From positions 124,001-188,000 of the forward strand of contig JAACJP010000053.1 of the NCBI GenBank assembly GCA_013368375.1: a stretch of DNA of 64,000 nucleotides. The letters are read 5' to 3'. This stretch comes from Tricholomella constricta. Lineage: Eukaryota; Basidiomycota; Agaricomycetes; Agaricales; Lyophyllaceae. This document shows, one piece after another, positions 32,834 to 45,800 of this stretch (position 1 is its first letter; each line of letters starts with the position of its first letter). The notes under the pieces are model-generated. The model was not told the origin of the DNA. It searched no databases and saw only the letters and a list, made by a program, of their open reading frames with translations. The position numbers were made by a program, and so were the translations under genes.

Positions 32834-35800
32834 ATGGCTACCTCTATGCGTGGGCTTACGCAGGTCTAACCTTCTCTTGTTTCATTGTCTTGGGCAACTA
32901 AATGAGGATTTAGTTCATTGCAGACATACGCGGTGCGCGTGTAAGAGATCTGGAGGAGAAACGGATTAACAAGGAGATGGCCAATATCAGGAAGAAGTTC
33001 AAAGGCTCGTGTCTGGATATCCGTAACCTGTTTCCTCAACTTACTGAGCAGATATACTTAGATGGAAATCTCGATGGGTACCAGAAAAAGAAGTGAGCAT
33101 CCGTTGGAAAAGGCGATCATTGTTTGTGACTGACAACTACCAATTCACAGATATGTCGCCAAAATCATCTTCACATACATCTTGGGTTACAAAGTGGACG
33201 TTGGACACATGGAAGCCGTCAATTTAATCTCGAGCCCGAAATATAGTGAGAAGCAGATAGTACGTTTTCGCCAATTAACGCCGACGTCCAGAGCTGAGAC
33301 TTGAAAAAGGGATACCTTGCTGTAACATTGCTGATGCACGAGAACTCTGATTTTCTGAGACTGGTTGTCAATTCTATCCGAAAAGATTTGGACGGAAATA
33401 ACGAGATCGATAACTGCTTGGCTTTACATGCGATTGCCAATGTCGGTGGAAGTGAAATGGCTGAGGCGTTAGCTGAAGATGTACATCGTCTGCTCATATC
33501 TCCGTGCGCCATCGGTTTCTTGTGCTGAAGTTTTTCCACTCACTCATTTGATAGGACTTCTCAGACCTTTGTCAAGAAAAAGGCAGCTTTAACCCTACTT
33601 CGATTGTATCGTAAACATCCCGACGTCATACCCGCCGCTGAGTGGGCCTTGAGGATCGTATCTATTATGGATGATGCAGACTTGGTGATTGTAACTGTCT
33701 ATGAAGAGTATCGTACACTTACCTTTTTCTAAACAGGGCGTCGTAATTTGCGTAACGAGCTTAGTGATGGCTCTGGCCCAGGATCATCTTGATGCATACG
33801 CAGTGTGCTATACCAAGGCAGTTGATCGTTTGCACCGCGTACGCATTTTGATTTCAAGCCACTTATTTACCTAATCTGTTCGCAGCTCGTCATTGAGCAT
33901 GAATACTCGGCGACATATGCGTATTACAAAGTACCATCCCCGTGGCTTCAAGTTAAACTCCTTCGATTATTACAGTATTACCCTCCCTCAGGTGAACATT
34001 ATTTTGGGTTGTACATATGAACTGCTCCTGACACTGCGTCAGAGGATCCAACGATACGATCCGTTCTCCACCAGGTTCTGCAGACGATCATGAATAATAG
34101 TGCCGAACCGACGAGGAATGTTCAACACAACAACGCTCAACATGCTGTACTCTTCGAGGCCATCGGGCTTGCTATTCATTTGGACAGTGCGTCGCCGCTA
34201 GTCGGCACAGCAGCGGTTTTACTGGCTCGTTTTATATCTTCAAAGGAGACCAATGTCAGATATCTGGGTCTGGACACAATGGCTCATCTCGCTGCTCGAG
34301 CAGAATCTCTAGAGCCCATCAAGCGACATCAGAGCACAATCATCCTCTCTCTCAGAGACAAGGATATATCCGTTCGCAGACGAGCCTTAGACCTTCTGTA
34401 CAGCATGTGCGACGTCGACAACTCTGAACTCATCGTGGGAGAGCTATTGCGATACCTCAGAGTTGCAGATTACGCACTGCGGGAGGAAATGGTTCTGAAA
34501 ATCGCCATTCTGACGGAGAAGTACGCTAGCTCGTACAAGTGGTACGTCGACACTATCTTGCAATTGATAAGTGCCGCGGGAGATCACGTTGGAGATGAGG
34601 TCTGGTATCGGGTCGTTCAAATTGTGACAAACACGGAGGATCTGCAGGAATACGCAGCAAAAGTAGTTTTCGAACACCTGAAAGCCCCTTCAACCCACGA
34701 AAGTTTGGTCAAAGTTGGAGGTAGCTAGTCCATTAATTCTTGAAAAGATAACACTGACAGCCGCTTCCAGGTTACATCCTGGGCGAATACGGCCATCTCA
34801 TTGCAAACGAGCCAGGATATAGCCCGATGGAACAATTCCAGGTCCTTCACACCAAGTCCCAATTCTGCATCGCCTCCACTCGGTCTCTTTTGTTGTCCAC
34901 ATACATCAAGTGGGTCAACGTATTTCCAGAAATCAAGCCCCAGTTGGTCAACATATTTGAGCGATATCGCCATGTCCTCGATGCTGAACTACAGCAACGC
35001 GCATGCGAGTTCTACGCGCTGGCATCGAGACCGGATGATGACGAGCTGCTCCAAAATGTCTGTGAAGAGATGCCCCCGTTCCCGCCGCGTGTGAGCGCCC
35101 TTCTCGGGCGGCTCAATATGAAACACGGGGATACAGAGGACAAGAGGACCTGGGTTCATGGTGGAAAGGAAGCTAATTTAGACAGGGATATTGTCAAACG
35201 GAAGGCCGACGGTAGCTTCGCCGCCGTTGGAGATGGTCAGGATATCATGGGATCTCTCGCAGGCTTAGAGATATCGGCTTCATCCGCAGAAGCCGGAGGG
35301 GCGATACCAGATCCTGTGATTTCCACTAAGCCTCCTCGCCTCACCACTGGGCCCAATATGGATCGTTGGTTCGACAAGCTCACGTACACTGCAGAAGGTG
35401 TTCTCTACGAAGACGATCAAGTACAGATCGGAGTCAAGTCTCGTTACCAAGGTCATTTAGGGCAGCTGGCTGTTTACATTGGGAACAAGGTGTCGGCGCC
35501 ACTCACGTCATTCACGACAAGAATCCATGTCAGCGATCCTGATGCTCTATCTGTTACATTTGCAAAAATGCCGCCCAGCACCATAGGGCCTCGCACGCAA
35601 ACGCAGCAATTGTTACACATCGAATGTAAACAGATGTTTACGACGCCTCCCATCCTCAGTGTCTCGTATTTGGCCGGCTCGCACCAAACTCTATCCATTC
35701 GGCTACCGATCGTCGTTACAAAGTTCTTCGAACATGTCAAACTAGGAGCTGCTGACTTTTTCGAGCGGTGGAAACTGATTGGAGGTCCTCCTCGGGAAGA

Positions 35801-36147
35801 TCAGGCCATATTCTCTATCGAATTGAATAGTGCAGGGCAGCTCGATCTTGCGAAACATCGACAAGTCGTTTCAGGCCATCGGCTCAATCTCCTGGATGAC
35901 ATCGACCCAAACCCAAACAACCTCGTAGCTGCCGGTGTTCTCCACATGTCCGTTGAAGGCAAAGTTGGGTGCCTTCTACGATTAGAGCCCAATCGGGAGG
36001 CCAAGGTATATAATTTGTTCCAAACCACAATCGTTAACAGCTAACCTCTCCATCCAGCTTTGCCGCTTAACACTGAGAAGTACATCAGAAACTGTTGCAA
36101 CGGAAGTTCGCAAACTAGTACAACAACCATTGAAGACAGACTCATAG
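32834..36147 (+). CDS. apl3: AP-2 complex alpha subunit (alpha-adaptin)
   Basis: Ten exons (32834-32863, 32914-33092, 33151-33259, 33310-33503, 33555-33684, 33737-33838, 33886-33991, 34043-34720, 34771-36005, 36058-36147) give 950 residues. The N-terminal trunk shows the adaptin words [21 protein letters not shown], the L-H-A-I-A-N-V-G repeat and D-L-L-Y-x-M-C-D. A hinge follows at about residue 600, then the ear domain. AP-2 links clathrin to PI(4,5)P2 and cargo at the plasma membrane. The basic patch near the N-terminus fits lipid binding. The C-terminal exon completes the ear (C-R-L-T-x-R). Confidence 0.94.
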
Positions 36148-36249
36148 CATCGTCTCAATCCTATATACTATACATATATTACTAACGCATTAATCACAAA
36201 CCCTGATTCCTTCCACGATAATTATGCAAAGAAGAGTCCCCCGATCCTT

Positions 36250-39200
36250 TCACCGTCGTAAAATTCCCCTAAAAAGCTCTCGGACCCGCTTTCCTGTGGG
36301 GTCTGACTCAGGTAGCGGGTCTGTTGGCTGAATTGTTTGTTGGGGTGTAACCAGTTGTGATTGAAGTCCAAAGGATGGGACAGAATCCGTTGAAGTTGAT
36401 TTAAGATGCGTGCGTTGTAAGTCCGTTCGCCGGACATCAGGGTCTGCAGAGGCAAGGGTGAAGACTCGAGGGCTTGACGTTGCGGGGAGGTCACCAAACA
36501 ACCGTCTATGAGGGGAATTTGATTCTGATGGGGATGGCGCCGTGGATGGTCTCGATGGTTTGCGCGGCCGGCGACGGTCACTGGAAGAACCTGACAATGG
36601 GGAGGGTGGTGATCGTTCCGCTAAAAAACCAGCTCTGCTCAAGGAGCATGCATAAAGGGGCGAGTTAGGCTGGCGGTCCGAAGAGATCTTTGTCGCCAGT
36701 TGGCTGACTCGCAGTAATGCCTGTTCTTCGACGTCGAAGCATTTTGAACAGAAATCATCTAAAGGTCGATCAGCAGGATCACGAGGCTTCGGTCGTGCCT
36801 GAAATTCCCTTGAATTCCGAATTACAGCCGAGGTTATGATTGCTAAATGTCGAGGAATGTCCAGTGAATATGGAAGAATTGGAATTGTTTCTCTGTCGAG
36901 CACTGGCATGGTCGAGGAGCGTTGCCGCAGGTAATTTACGACATTAAGGCGGTCGTGCCTGTTAGAGACTGACCCTTGGTGGAATGGGCGGTCCAGCGTT
37001 GGTGTGGAGACCACCAAAATGTAGTCGATCATCGCGGGTATGCTTTCCGTCAAGAAATCTTTTACACCACGCATGAAATCTTCTTTGTGTACATTCTAGT
37101 AATATATGCGCATTACAGGGAGCACAGAACAATACATAAGAAAACTCACCGAATTCAGGTTCGCCAGGCTCTGTATTACTTTAGCAATCAGTGTAAGGCT
37201 TCGTTGTATGGGTGCACTGGGTAACCCTGGTTTTTGTTAGAGAGAAATTGCCAACGTTGTGTTCAACATACCTGGACATAGACCGAAGAGATGAGGATGA
37301 AGTATCGCTGGCACGATGAACCTGAGAAAGCAGAAGGCCGACACGCTTTGCCACGGAAGTTCTCGACTCAACTCCTGGGACAGGGATTCTGGTCGGTATC
37401 GCTTTTCAACGAGTGTTCTGATAGTCTCGAAGAGCCGGCGCATTTCCCTAGTGGAATGTACTCAAGCGTCATATCTTTGTGAAATGGAGATGGACATACT
37501 GTGGGCATTCCGCCCTCACGGAATAGATCTGATTCCAAAATTCCTGGCACCAATAGATCAATAGATCAACATTCCGCTCCAGATCTTTCGTGCTCTTTCC
37601 GCTTCGTAAGGGATCGACCTCGATGGAGACTCGTTCTGCGCAAAGCCTACGAAGGACACCACCAATGCTGGCCTCCAAGAACGCCTTCCCATACACTGCC
37701 ATGCACGACTCCATGACTTTGGTCAAGGTAGTGTTTCCACGGAACAGCGTTTGATGGGCTGGATGTACATTAGAGGTAAGAGGTTTCGGAAATATATGCC
37801 AAACTCACATGAAGGAGTGCCATCTACTTCGCGCGAGGCGAGTTCTTGCACCTGTTCGATCAAGACATTCCGGGCAATGGCAACAGACATAAGGTGCGTT
37901 GAAAGCGCTTTTAGCTTCAGTTTGCTTTCGAAATCATCTATCCAATCCAGGAAATTACGGGAATTGAAAGTCTGCAAACAAATATTCGATGAACGAAAAG
38001 TTCGAGGTAGTAGTAATAGAAAAAACTACCTCTAGAAGTCCATGGTAGGCCGAATATGGAAGAATTATCTCCCTGTATCAAATTGAGCGAGAGACTCTGA
38101 GTAGAAATATAAAACACTGACTCGTCCACGCGCAGCTTCAGTCTAAGCTCTCCAACTTGAACATCGCTTGTGGGTGAGCCACTGTGAAGAACTGGAAACC
38201 AGCCCTCAACTGATTCTCCACGACGGAAGTTTCCGAGAGGTATCTTTACTGACCCCAACGTCGTGCCTTTTAATAATTTCTTTTCCCGCCAAACCAGTAA
38301 GACTAGTGATTCGAAGGGAGGTAGATCAGATAATATGAAACTCTCATGCCAATCTGGGGACCCGATGCCTTTTTTCATAGTGGTCCGGCCACAGAGAATA
38401 TCGTTGAGATGAATGGCGCAGTAAATACCGAGGTCGACAGCATCAGGTTCGGCGTTATCTCCATTCTCAAACAACTTGGAGTTACCCAGCCCTCGACCTT
38501 GAATCACAGTGAGGTCCACCTGCCGCCACATACGATAGGACCCGCCATCGGAAGGGAAGAACCACCGGCCATAAATCTCCGGAATGGCATAAGACCTTAA
38601 GAGGGCGAACCAAGTGTTGCACAAGTCTGTGCTCGAGAACTGAAGGTATACAGGCTCTGCCGTGTGGCTCGACGTCCAACGTTGGCCGCTGGGAAGACAA
38701 TTAAGTAGTGCAGAAAGGGGATGATATGAACCTCACCCAATGCAATAAATACCAAGACACTCCTTCCTAAAGAATAAAGACGCATCGGCTTGCCTTACGT
38801 CCGTTTGGTTGAGTAGGTGAATGTACACCGTTTGGTAAAGGATGCTTTCCTAATGTGATGATTCATTAGCGTGGAGCAGCGAAACCGATAATGCTACGTA
38901 CGTCAACATATATGTTTAGTAGACATCGTTGCCCTTCTTCTGAGAGTTTGCAAGTCGCTGACCTCCAGTGACCACCTCCTGTAGGGCCTTTCGAAAGAGC
39001 AAGCCAACTGGATTTTTCTGCTCAGACATTAGGTCAAGGCTTTTCTCGTTCATGCTATTGTTGTTTACCCTTGAGTTTCCTATTATCTTCTGCCTGTCCA
39101 ATGGAAGTTTCACGCTTTTCAGATCTCTTACGCGGATTCACGGGCTTGAAGAACATTCGCAGTCAATGTTGATAACGTAGAGGATAATCAAGCAATGCAT

Positions 39201-39310
39201 ACCTTGCGCAACGCTGCAGCCGCGACATTGGATACGTAGAGCTCTGCAGAAACAAGGAACTCCTTGGGAAGTTCTGAACGTCCTGGTGATTGCTCCCAAT
39301 GCTGCGACAT
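36250..39310 (-). CDS. Ras GTPase-activating protein with PH and C2 domains
   Basis: Eleven minus-strand exons (39310-39203, 39144-39069, 39017-38902, 38849-38737, 38688-38122, 38072-38030, 37971-37809, 37758-37500, 37447-37272, 37226-37150, 37095-36250) give 847 residues. A PH domain spans about residues 62-180, interrupted by introns (G-G-H-W-R-S-A-T-C-K-L onward to W-F-A-L-L-R-S-Y-A). A C2 domain follows at about 200-310. The RasGAP domain lies at about 345-590, with the arginine-finger loop L-F-R-G-N-T-T-L-T-K and the F-L-R-F-I-V-P-A-I-L-x-P-x-L-F-G-L signature. The C-terminal 200 residues are Ser/Pro/Arg-rich. It should switch off Ras at membranes, recruited by PH and C2. The small first two exons are supported by phase agreement and a clean ATG. 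Confidence 0.88.
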
Positions 39311-39822
39311 GTAAAAGACGAAGGAAAATGGAGACTGGAGTGGACGTATGTATGTTCAAGAAAGAATATTTTGGAGGATAGATTGGTCAGGGTAACAGTA
39401 TTCTTTCAGAGCATGATTGTGGCGATGCTCGTTGTGGTTGCCGTACTTACAAATGTCAAAGCTTGTATCTAAACAAACTGTTCGTAACACTAGATACGCT
39501 ACACTCACAGACACCTCTCAGAAAGCAGGATTGGAATAATGCGGAAAAGTTGCAGGACAAGAACCCATGGACCAAGATTGTAATCGTCAAGTCGTAACAG
39601 GCGTCTCTTAGCCTCGCATGGCTCCCCGGAAGAGTTCCCGCGCGGGCTCAGATTCTAGAGGTATCTGAAGTAGAAATAATGCTGGACTGTGACGGGGTAT
39701 TGAAACATTACAGCGCTGAGCATCCCTCTGACAGGTAGACACCAAAACTTGTGTCAGCCATGGCTGCACGACTAAGGATAATTCGACTCGCAACCAAAAC
39801 CGTCTACAAATTAGTGCTAGAA
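39311..39822. other. RasGAP upstream region
   Basis: About 510 bp between the RasGAP start and the elongase stop, both on the minus strand. A minus-strand open frame of about 60 codons at 39608-39793 has no support. The stretch should hold the RasGAP promoter and the elongase 3' untranslated region. Confidence 0.4.
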
Positions 39823-41127
39823 TTAAGTTCCAAGGGTATAAGGGCCCGTATATTGCTCGTGATTATATGGGGGATACAACTTCACTCCGTCTTGTGCCTG
39901 TATGGCAGTTGTTAAGCGATGAGAGACTCTATGCGGAGTTGAGACTAACCCGCTGGCTTTTCCATTTGCAACGCCGTTCACCTTGGGTTTACCGGTCGAG
40001 GGTTTCTTGTATGTTTGAAAGTAGAAGTTGATGAAGAGTCCAAGGTAGCTGGTGAGAAGCGCGCATCCGAAGATAGCAGCACCTTCTGAGCCAGCACAGT
40101 CACCAATGTGGGGGAGGGCGTCAGGGTAATATTTTACGGCCATATGTGAATAAGCTGGGAGCGTGGGTGGGTCAGCTTTGAACAGTGTTGAAAGAGCATG
40201 ATAGACGTACTTCCAAAGTAAACAAGGCCAAGGTCGATAACAAATTGCGTAATTTGCATTGTCGTGAGGTATTTCTTCCACTGTAAAATTCGGTCGGATA
40301 AGTAGCAGGAAAGTGAAGCCAACAAGAAAGCCTACCCAAATCCTTGCACCACCTGCAGTCGCGTAGTAGTAGTAATCTGAAAAAGAAGTTGTCAATGGTG
40401 CCCGTCCAAGAAGCACTGACGACCTACACATAACAACATGGACCGCCAAGTTGAGGACGATCACGGCCCATGACTTCATGTGAAAAAGTAAGCGGAAGAA
40501 CGCGCAATAAGTAATATGAACTGACGATGCTGGTGCGGCCATTCAGTTGGGAGTAACAGAGCAAGGCAGTTGCGGAATGGTGGAAGACATGCAAGAATTC
40601 TGTTGAAACATATGCATAAGAGTATGGCAATAGAGTGTTGATGGGCAAGGCGTACGCATTGGTTTCTTCTTGAAGGCCAGGAAGACGGTGTCCAGCAGTT
40701 CCAAGTACTTGAAGTAGTAATTGATCATGTAGTAGAACTCCATCCTCTAGTATGCCACGTCTGAGAAGGATTGCATGCGTAAACATCAGGGAACACGTAC
40801 CGGAGTCCAAGCCTCCTTTGCACAGAGACCATGGAAGATACCGCCCTTCCACATTATGGGTAAAATCTCTTCCAACATAAGGACCAGAAGAAGCAAGCTT
40901 CCGGAACTAAGAATAACATTATGTGCTTGAAAAAGTGCGTTGAGCTTGTGGGGTTGCTTGTTTTTCATGAGGGCCTTAACACCGAAGATGACAGCGAGGT
41001 ATGCGGTGAGCGTTCCCAACACGGCGGGAGTTGTCGAAAGAGGTGTCTCTCCCGGGACATAACTTATCAGGTGCTTTGGAAGAGAAATAGGAACATGGGC
41101 CAAAAGGAAATCAGCGAGGGGAGCCAT
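39823..41127 (-). CDS. ELO-family very-long-chain fatty-acid elongase
   Basis: Seven minus-strand exons (41127-40801, 40746-40656, 40599-40526, 40473-40428, 40376-40336, 40280-40211, 40154-39823) give 326 residues. There are about seven membrane helices, the catalytic F-L-H-V-F-H-H box (H-x-x-H-H), the K-Y-L-E-L-L-D-T-V-F-L word, M-Q-I-T-Q-F and an N-F-Y-F-Q-T-Y segment. ELO proteins condense malonyl-CoA with acyl-CoA in the ER. By overall shape it is of the fungal Elo2/Elo3 type, which supply sphingolipid acyl chains, but chain length cannot be read from sequence. The segment 39898-39949 has GT and AG ends; removing it would swap the C-terminal tail for a very short one. Confidence 0.92.
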
Positions 41128-42834
41128 GGGAGGGTCAAGGAGCGAACAGTGGTCAGAAATTTTACACAGCGAATTTAGAGGAAGAGTGTGACAACCGATG
41201 TCACATTCACGCGATTTTGTAGGGCCATCATGTGTTTATGAATCACAGCGGGATCATTAAATGTTTGACCGGCGATTGAGATTCATTCTAACGAAGCGAA
41301 CAGTGAATGTATATGTTACAAGTATGTAGTTTTTTGCGCGTAAAGGTACACCATGCGATGAGCTCAACCGTCCATGAGGCAAAAAAAATAGAATCAAGTA
41401 ATGACTAAACATGGGCCAGCTTCAAGGTCAGCGAGCAAGACATGCTCCCTGCGAGACGTCGCCGTCAACAATAATCTTTTGTTTTCAATTTAAATCCATA
41501 CCTTTTTTTGAGCTGGGCATTTTTCAGGAGATCACAGGCAGTTGTGGTGATTTGCGAGCTCCCTGCGCCGGGTGGCATGGCACAAACGAGACAAAGAGGT
41601 GAGCTGGACGGGGCTAGACAATATGAAGCGGAAACCTGGATGCGGACGATCAGATCTCAGTGTTCAGTGTAGTCGATGGTCAACGAGAGATACGAACTCC
41701 TGAGGTGCGAAGCGAGTGCAACAGGTCGTGGATAAACAGTAGAAATCGTGAGCGTAGTTCGTGAAGGTCGTGAAGATCTAGGCCTAATTACCCCAAAGTC
41801 AAAGGCAAAGATGTGAATTTCAGAAAATATATACGTACAGAGATCTGATGAGGGGCTCCATGTGGGGACAGCGCAATGCAAGCGAACAGCAGGCCTGCCC
41901 GACTTTAGGATTAACCTAAGAGGCAGAAACCGTCAAATAAGTATAGAAAAGAGTCAATTGAGACCGACTGGGTGAAAGGTTCGACAGAGTCGCACAGGTT
42001 GCCCAACTATCGCAAGTTTAAAAGTGTTGCAACTAAACCGGAGAGGGGCATACCTCATTGAGTTGTATTTTGGATTGGGCCTTGTCGATAGACAAGACGG
42101 GGGTGGAGTTTGGAAGGACAGAGACCATGAGTTAGGTGTTGTGGAATGGCTGTTGCTCAGGTGTGCAGCACACGACCATTGAAGCTGAAGCAGAGCTTTA
42201 TAGGTTCCTAATAATGTCGCAGTCGTCACATCACGCCCTAAGCCGGAACCAACGGAAACGATCGGCAATATGTGTGAAGCACATCTACACGTTGTATCAA
42301 AGTTTCTTATACTCTGCATCGGCGCTGGGCACTCGGATGATACCTATTGTGCAGATGAAGAGTGAAGAGTCGATGCCCGGGCCTGTAGACAGTCTGGAAC
42401 GGGTCTGGCACACTGAAATGTCAAAGCCGTCTCGAGCTCAAGGAGCGGACCGAACGGCGAAATGCGATGCACCTTCATGGACCTTTTCCACTTCCCAAGA
42501 CCAATCTGGGTCCATCGATGGCAACCTAGAAATGAAATCGATCAAAGGTTAACAGTGTGCACTTGATAGAGACTTACTGGTCCCATACGTAGATCACGGG
42601 TATGTTCCGCAAGCAGAGCGAGGCATGGAAACGGTGTGACAGACAAACTTCGCGCCCAAGACTTTAGATACACTGTCGCCCTCGGCGACTTCTAGAGGTC
42701 ACCGTGGATTAGGTAATCGATCCGCACACAATGACGCGCAAGCCGATACCCGTGACGTCTGTCATAGCCGAAGCTGCTTGAACGTTACCACCGACGACAG
42801 TCGCATCCAGCTCACACTCTTTCTTATTCCAGCC
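41128..42834. other. 1.7 kb gap without a supported gene
   Basis: Between the elongase start and the VPS13 start. It holds the elongase promoter. Open frames such as 42136-42552 (plus, about 138 codons) and 41954-42319 (minus) show no domain, no signal peptide and no splice-consistent partners. No tRNA-like cloverleaf or repeat was recognised. Confidence 0.4.
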
Positions 42835-45800
42835 ATGTGGTGGCTTGACCCAGGAAAGGAAGTATTGAATGTGGTGCGTCAGATCATGCCGTTTGCCTTC
42901 TGTCCCCAGTCGACGAGCCTGCACAGCTCTTCAACCGCATTCTAGCGCCCTATGTTGAGAATCTCGACTTGAATCAAGTCAATTATGGAATCGGTCAAGG
43001 TACTCCCAGACTCACCCACAACTACCAACGCCATGCTCATTGTTACAGGACAATTAACCCTTCGCAACCTACGCCTCAAGAAGGGTGCTTTGGACAAGTT
43101 CAGATTACCTGTGGATGTCCTGCAAGGTATTAGCTATCCACTTTTTTAGACCACGAATTGACAACCACCCACTCCTAGGGCATCTGGGAAAGCTATCGCT
43201 CTCTCTTCATTGGCTCAATCTTGGAAACCAGCCCGTCGAGATTTTGGTCGAAGACGTGTATCTCCTCGTCGTGCCTTCCTCTCAAACAAATCATGATCCA
43301 GAAGAAGATGAAAATAGAGCTCAGGCTGCGAAAGCTGAGCGCCTGGAGAATGCTGAGCTACTTCATATGCGCGGTCAAGCGGAGTCATCAGGTTTGGAAC
43401 CATTTTGCAATATACACATGGCTCTAACGTTTTTCAGGAGAATCCGTCCAGGCTCAGGGCTTATGGGAATCATTGATAGCCAAAGTCATCAATAACCTTC
43501 AAATAACTGTCAAGAACATCCATATACGCTACGAGGACAGCATGAGTGTCCCGGGCGTGCGTTGATTCAAATCTATCCTGATCCCACACTTCTGATGTCA
43601 CTTTATTCAGCATCCATTTGCTGCTGGTATCACATTAGCAGGATTCACTGCTGTCTCTGTCGATGAGGAATGGGAACCAGCATTCATAGAGAGTACTGCG
43701 GGGGCAATTCACAAGGTAGATGTCACCCATTTTCAAGTTGCTCCCTATTTTATGTTTTTATAGCTAGCAAATCTTCAATCATTGGCTCTCTACTTTGACA
43801 CTGATGCCCCGAGCATGGCTGGGTTGACTCCGGTGGATGCAAAAAAGAAATTTTACGATATGGTCAGTTTTATCATCAGCCATATTTGGAACTTCGATAT
43901 GAACACATCCTGCCAGATATCTCTTGCTCAACATGACAATAGCCATCAATTCATCTTGAGGCCAGTTTCCGGAGAAGGTCGTGTGGGTTCAGCTTCCTTC
44001 TGCATAACGGCGACTCGTTCTCAAGGCTTTTTAGATCATTGTTAACCATAAAGTTGACCAGAAGACGCCTCGATTTGAGGTTCAGCTGATCTTTGATGAA
44101 ATTGGTGTTGCTCTGGATGACAATCAATATCGGGATATCATCTCCCTACTTGACATGTATCATGTCTATGTGCGACAACGCCAGGTGAATCATTTACCAC
44201 TTCAAATTACATTCGAGGAACTCAATCTTCCTCAGTATCGAAAGTTTAAGCCTCAAGAGTTCTCTTTGAGCACGGCGAAGACACGCCTGTTTTTTGCCGG
44301 CAATGCCATTCTCGAGGGTGTTCGCGAGCGTAACAGGAAATGGACGTGGGCCTACTTTGCTGAACGCCGAGATGACAGAAACAAATATGTTGATTTGTTC
44401 CAGAAGAAGGTTTTGAACTTGCTTGCAGGAACGGTGAGCATTGGTTCGTTACACGCATCGAGATGGTTTGAAACCTATTGCCCAGGAATCGCACGATCTT
44501 GAAGCCCTCGAAAGAAAGTTGTCGTATGAGGACATTCGCTTTTACAGGTCAATTGCCCGATCGCGTCTACGCAAAGATGAAGTCCTGCGCAAGAAACTTG
44601 AGAACCAAAGGAAGCCGGAGCCTTCAAACCAAGGATGGACTGGCTGGATTTGGGGATCCTCGCCTACCAGTACTTCCCAAGTAGATCCCGCCTTCGGTGG
44701 GCCCATGACGGCCCAGCAGCGCAAAGAGCTGTATGATGTCCTTGACTACGATGAGAAGGCGGCTCTCAGGGAATCCTTCCAAACTCCGCGCGATTCACTC
44801 AAGGCCCGCGTCGCAGCGAAATTAAACAAAGGGTCATTTGCACTCACCTCTGACCCCCACGGCCGATCCAAAGAAGTCATTTCAGTTGTCTTCGATATCT
44901 TCCAGGCCAATTTCATCCAGAGACCCGACAATTTCGAAGCCTCTATCTCTCTAGGAGGTTTTGGAGTCTTCGACGGTACAACCAAAGACACCCTCTATCC
45001 CAAAATTGTCCGTGTGAAAAATCTGGAATTATCAGACGCCACTGCGAGCATACCGGAGGCCCACGCTGGGGGTGATCCTTTTTTCTTCGTCAAGTTTGAA
45101 AAAAACCCTTTGGACGAGCGAGCGGATAGTGCCCTCACAGTGCGCATGCGCCACATGGAAATTATATATCACAAGGGCTATATCGAGGCCGTTTACAAGT
45201 TCTTGAAGCCCCCTGCAAGTCAATTGGAGTCAGTGGAAGCTCTTTTGGTCTGTGACCTTTTCCTGATGGCCGAGTTCGCGTCTAATTCTTCTTTAAGAAT
45301 GTCGCCAGTCAAACTTTCGAAGGTCTCCGCAAAGAGACACGCGCTGGCCTAGAGTTTGCACTGACGACTCACAAGACAGTGGATTTTCAGGTGGATATGA
45401 ACGCCCCAATTATAATCATCCCCGAAGAGTACAGTGTATCTTTCTTGGCTACTCTACCATCCTGACGTTTTTCACAGTGTCACCACTCACAATTGCAAGC
45501 ACTTGGTCATTGATGCCGGTCATATTTCGATCGAAAGTGATTTGGCCGATAAAGAGGCTATTAGGACGATTCATTCAAAGCGCAACAAGAAATATGAAGA
45601 TCAGGATTACAAATATTTGGAGTCTCTCATGTATGACAAGCTTTCGCTAAAGCTTGATGCTGCTCAAGTGCTTCACATTCCTTTTTCTCCCTTACTATCC
45701 TAACTGTCATCAAAGTTCATCATCGGAAACAATTACCAATCGTGTCTGGACGCCCTTCATTCTGGTTCCAGCGGCTCCCTCCATATTTTGGAGAGGATTA

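Noticed and set aside
39608..39793. Minus-strand open frame between the elongase and RasGAP, possible extra RasGAP exon
   Set aside because: RasGAP already has a complete N-terminus starting at 39310, and I found no splice path in frame from here.
42136..42552. Plus-strand open frame of about 138 codons upstream of VPS13
   Set aside because: No recognisable feature, and the composition is unlike neighbouring genes. It cannot be joined to VPS13.
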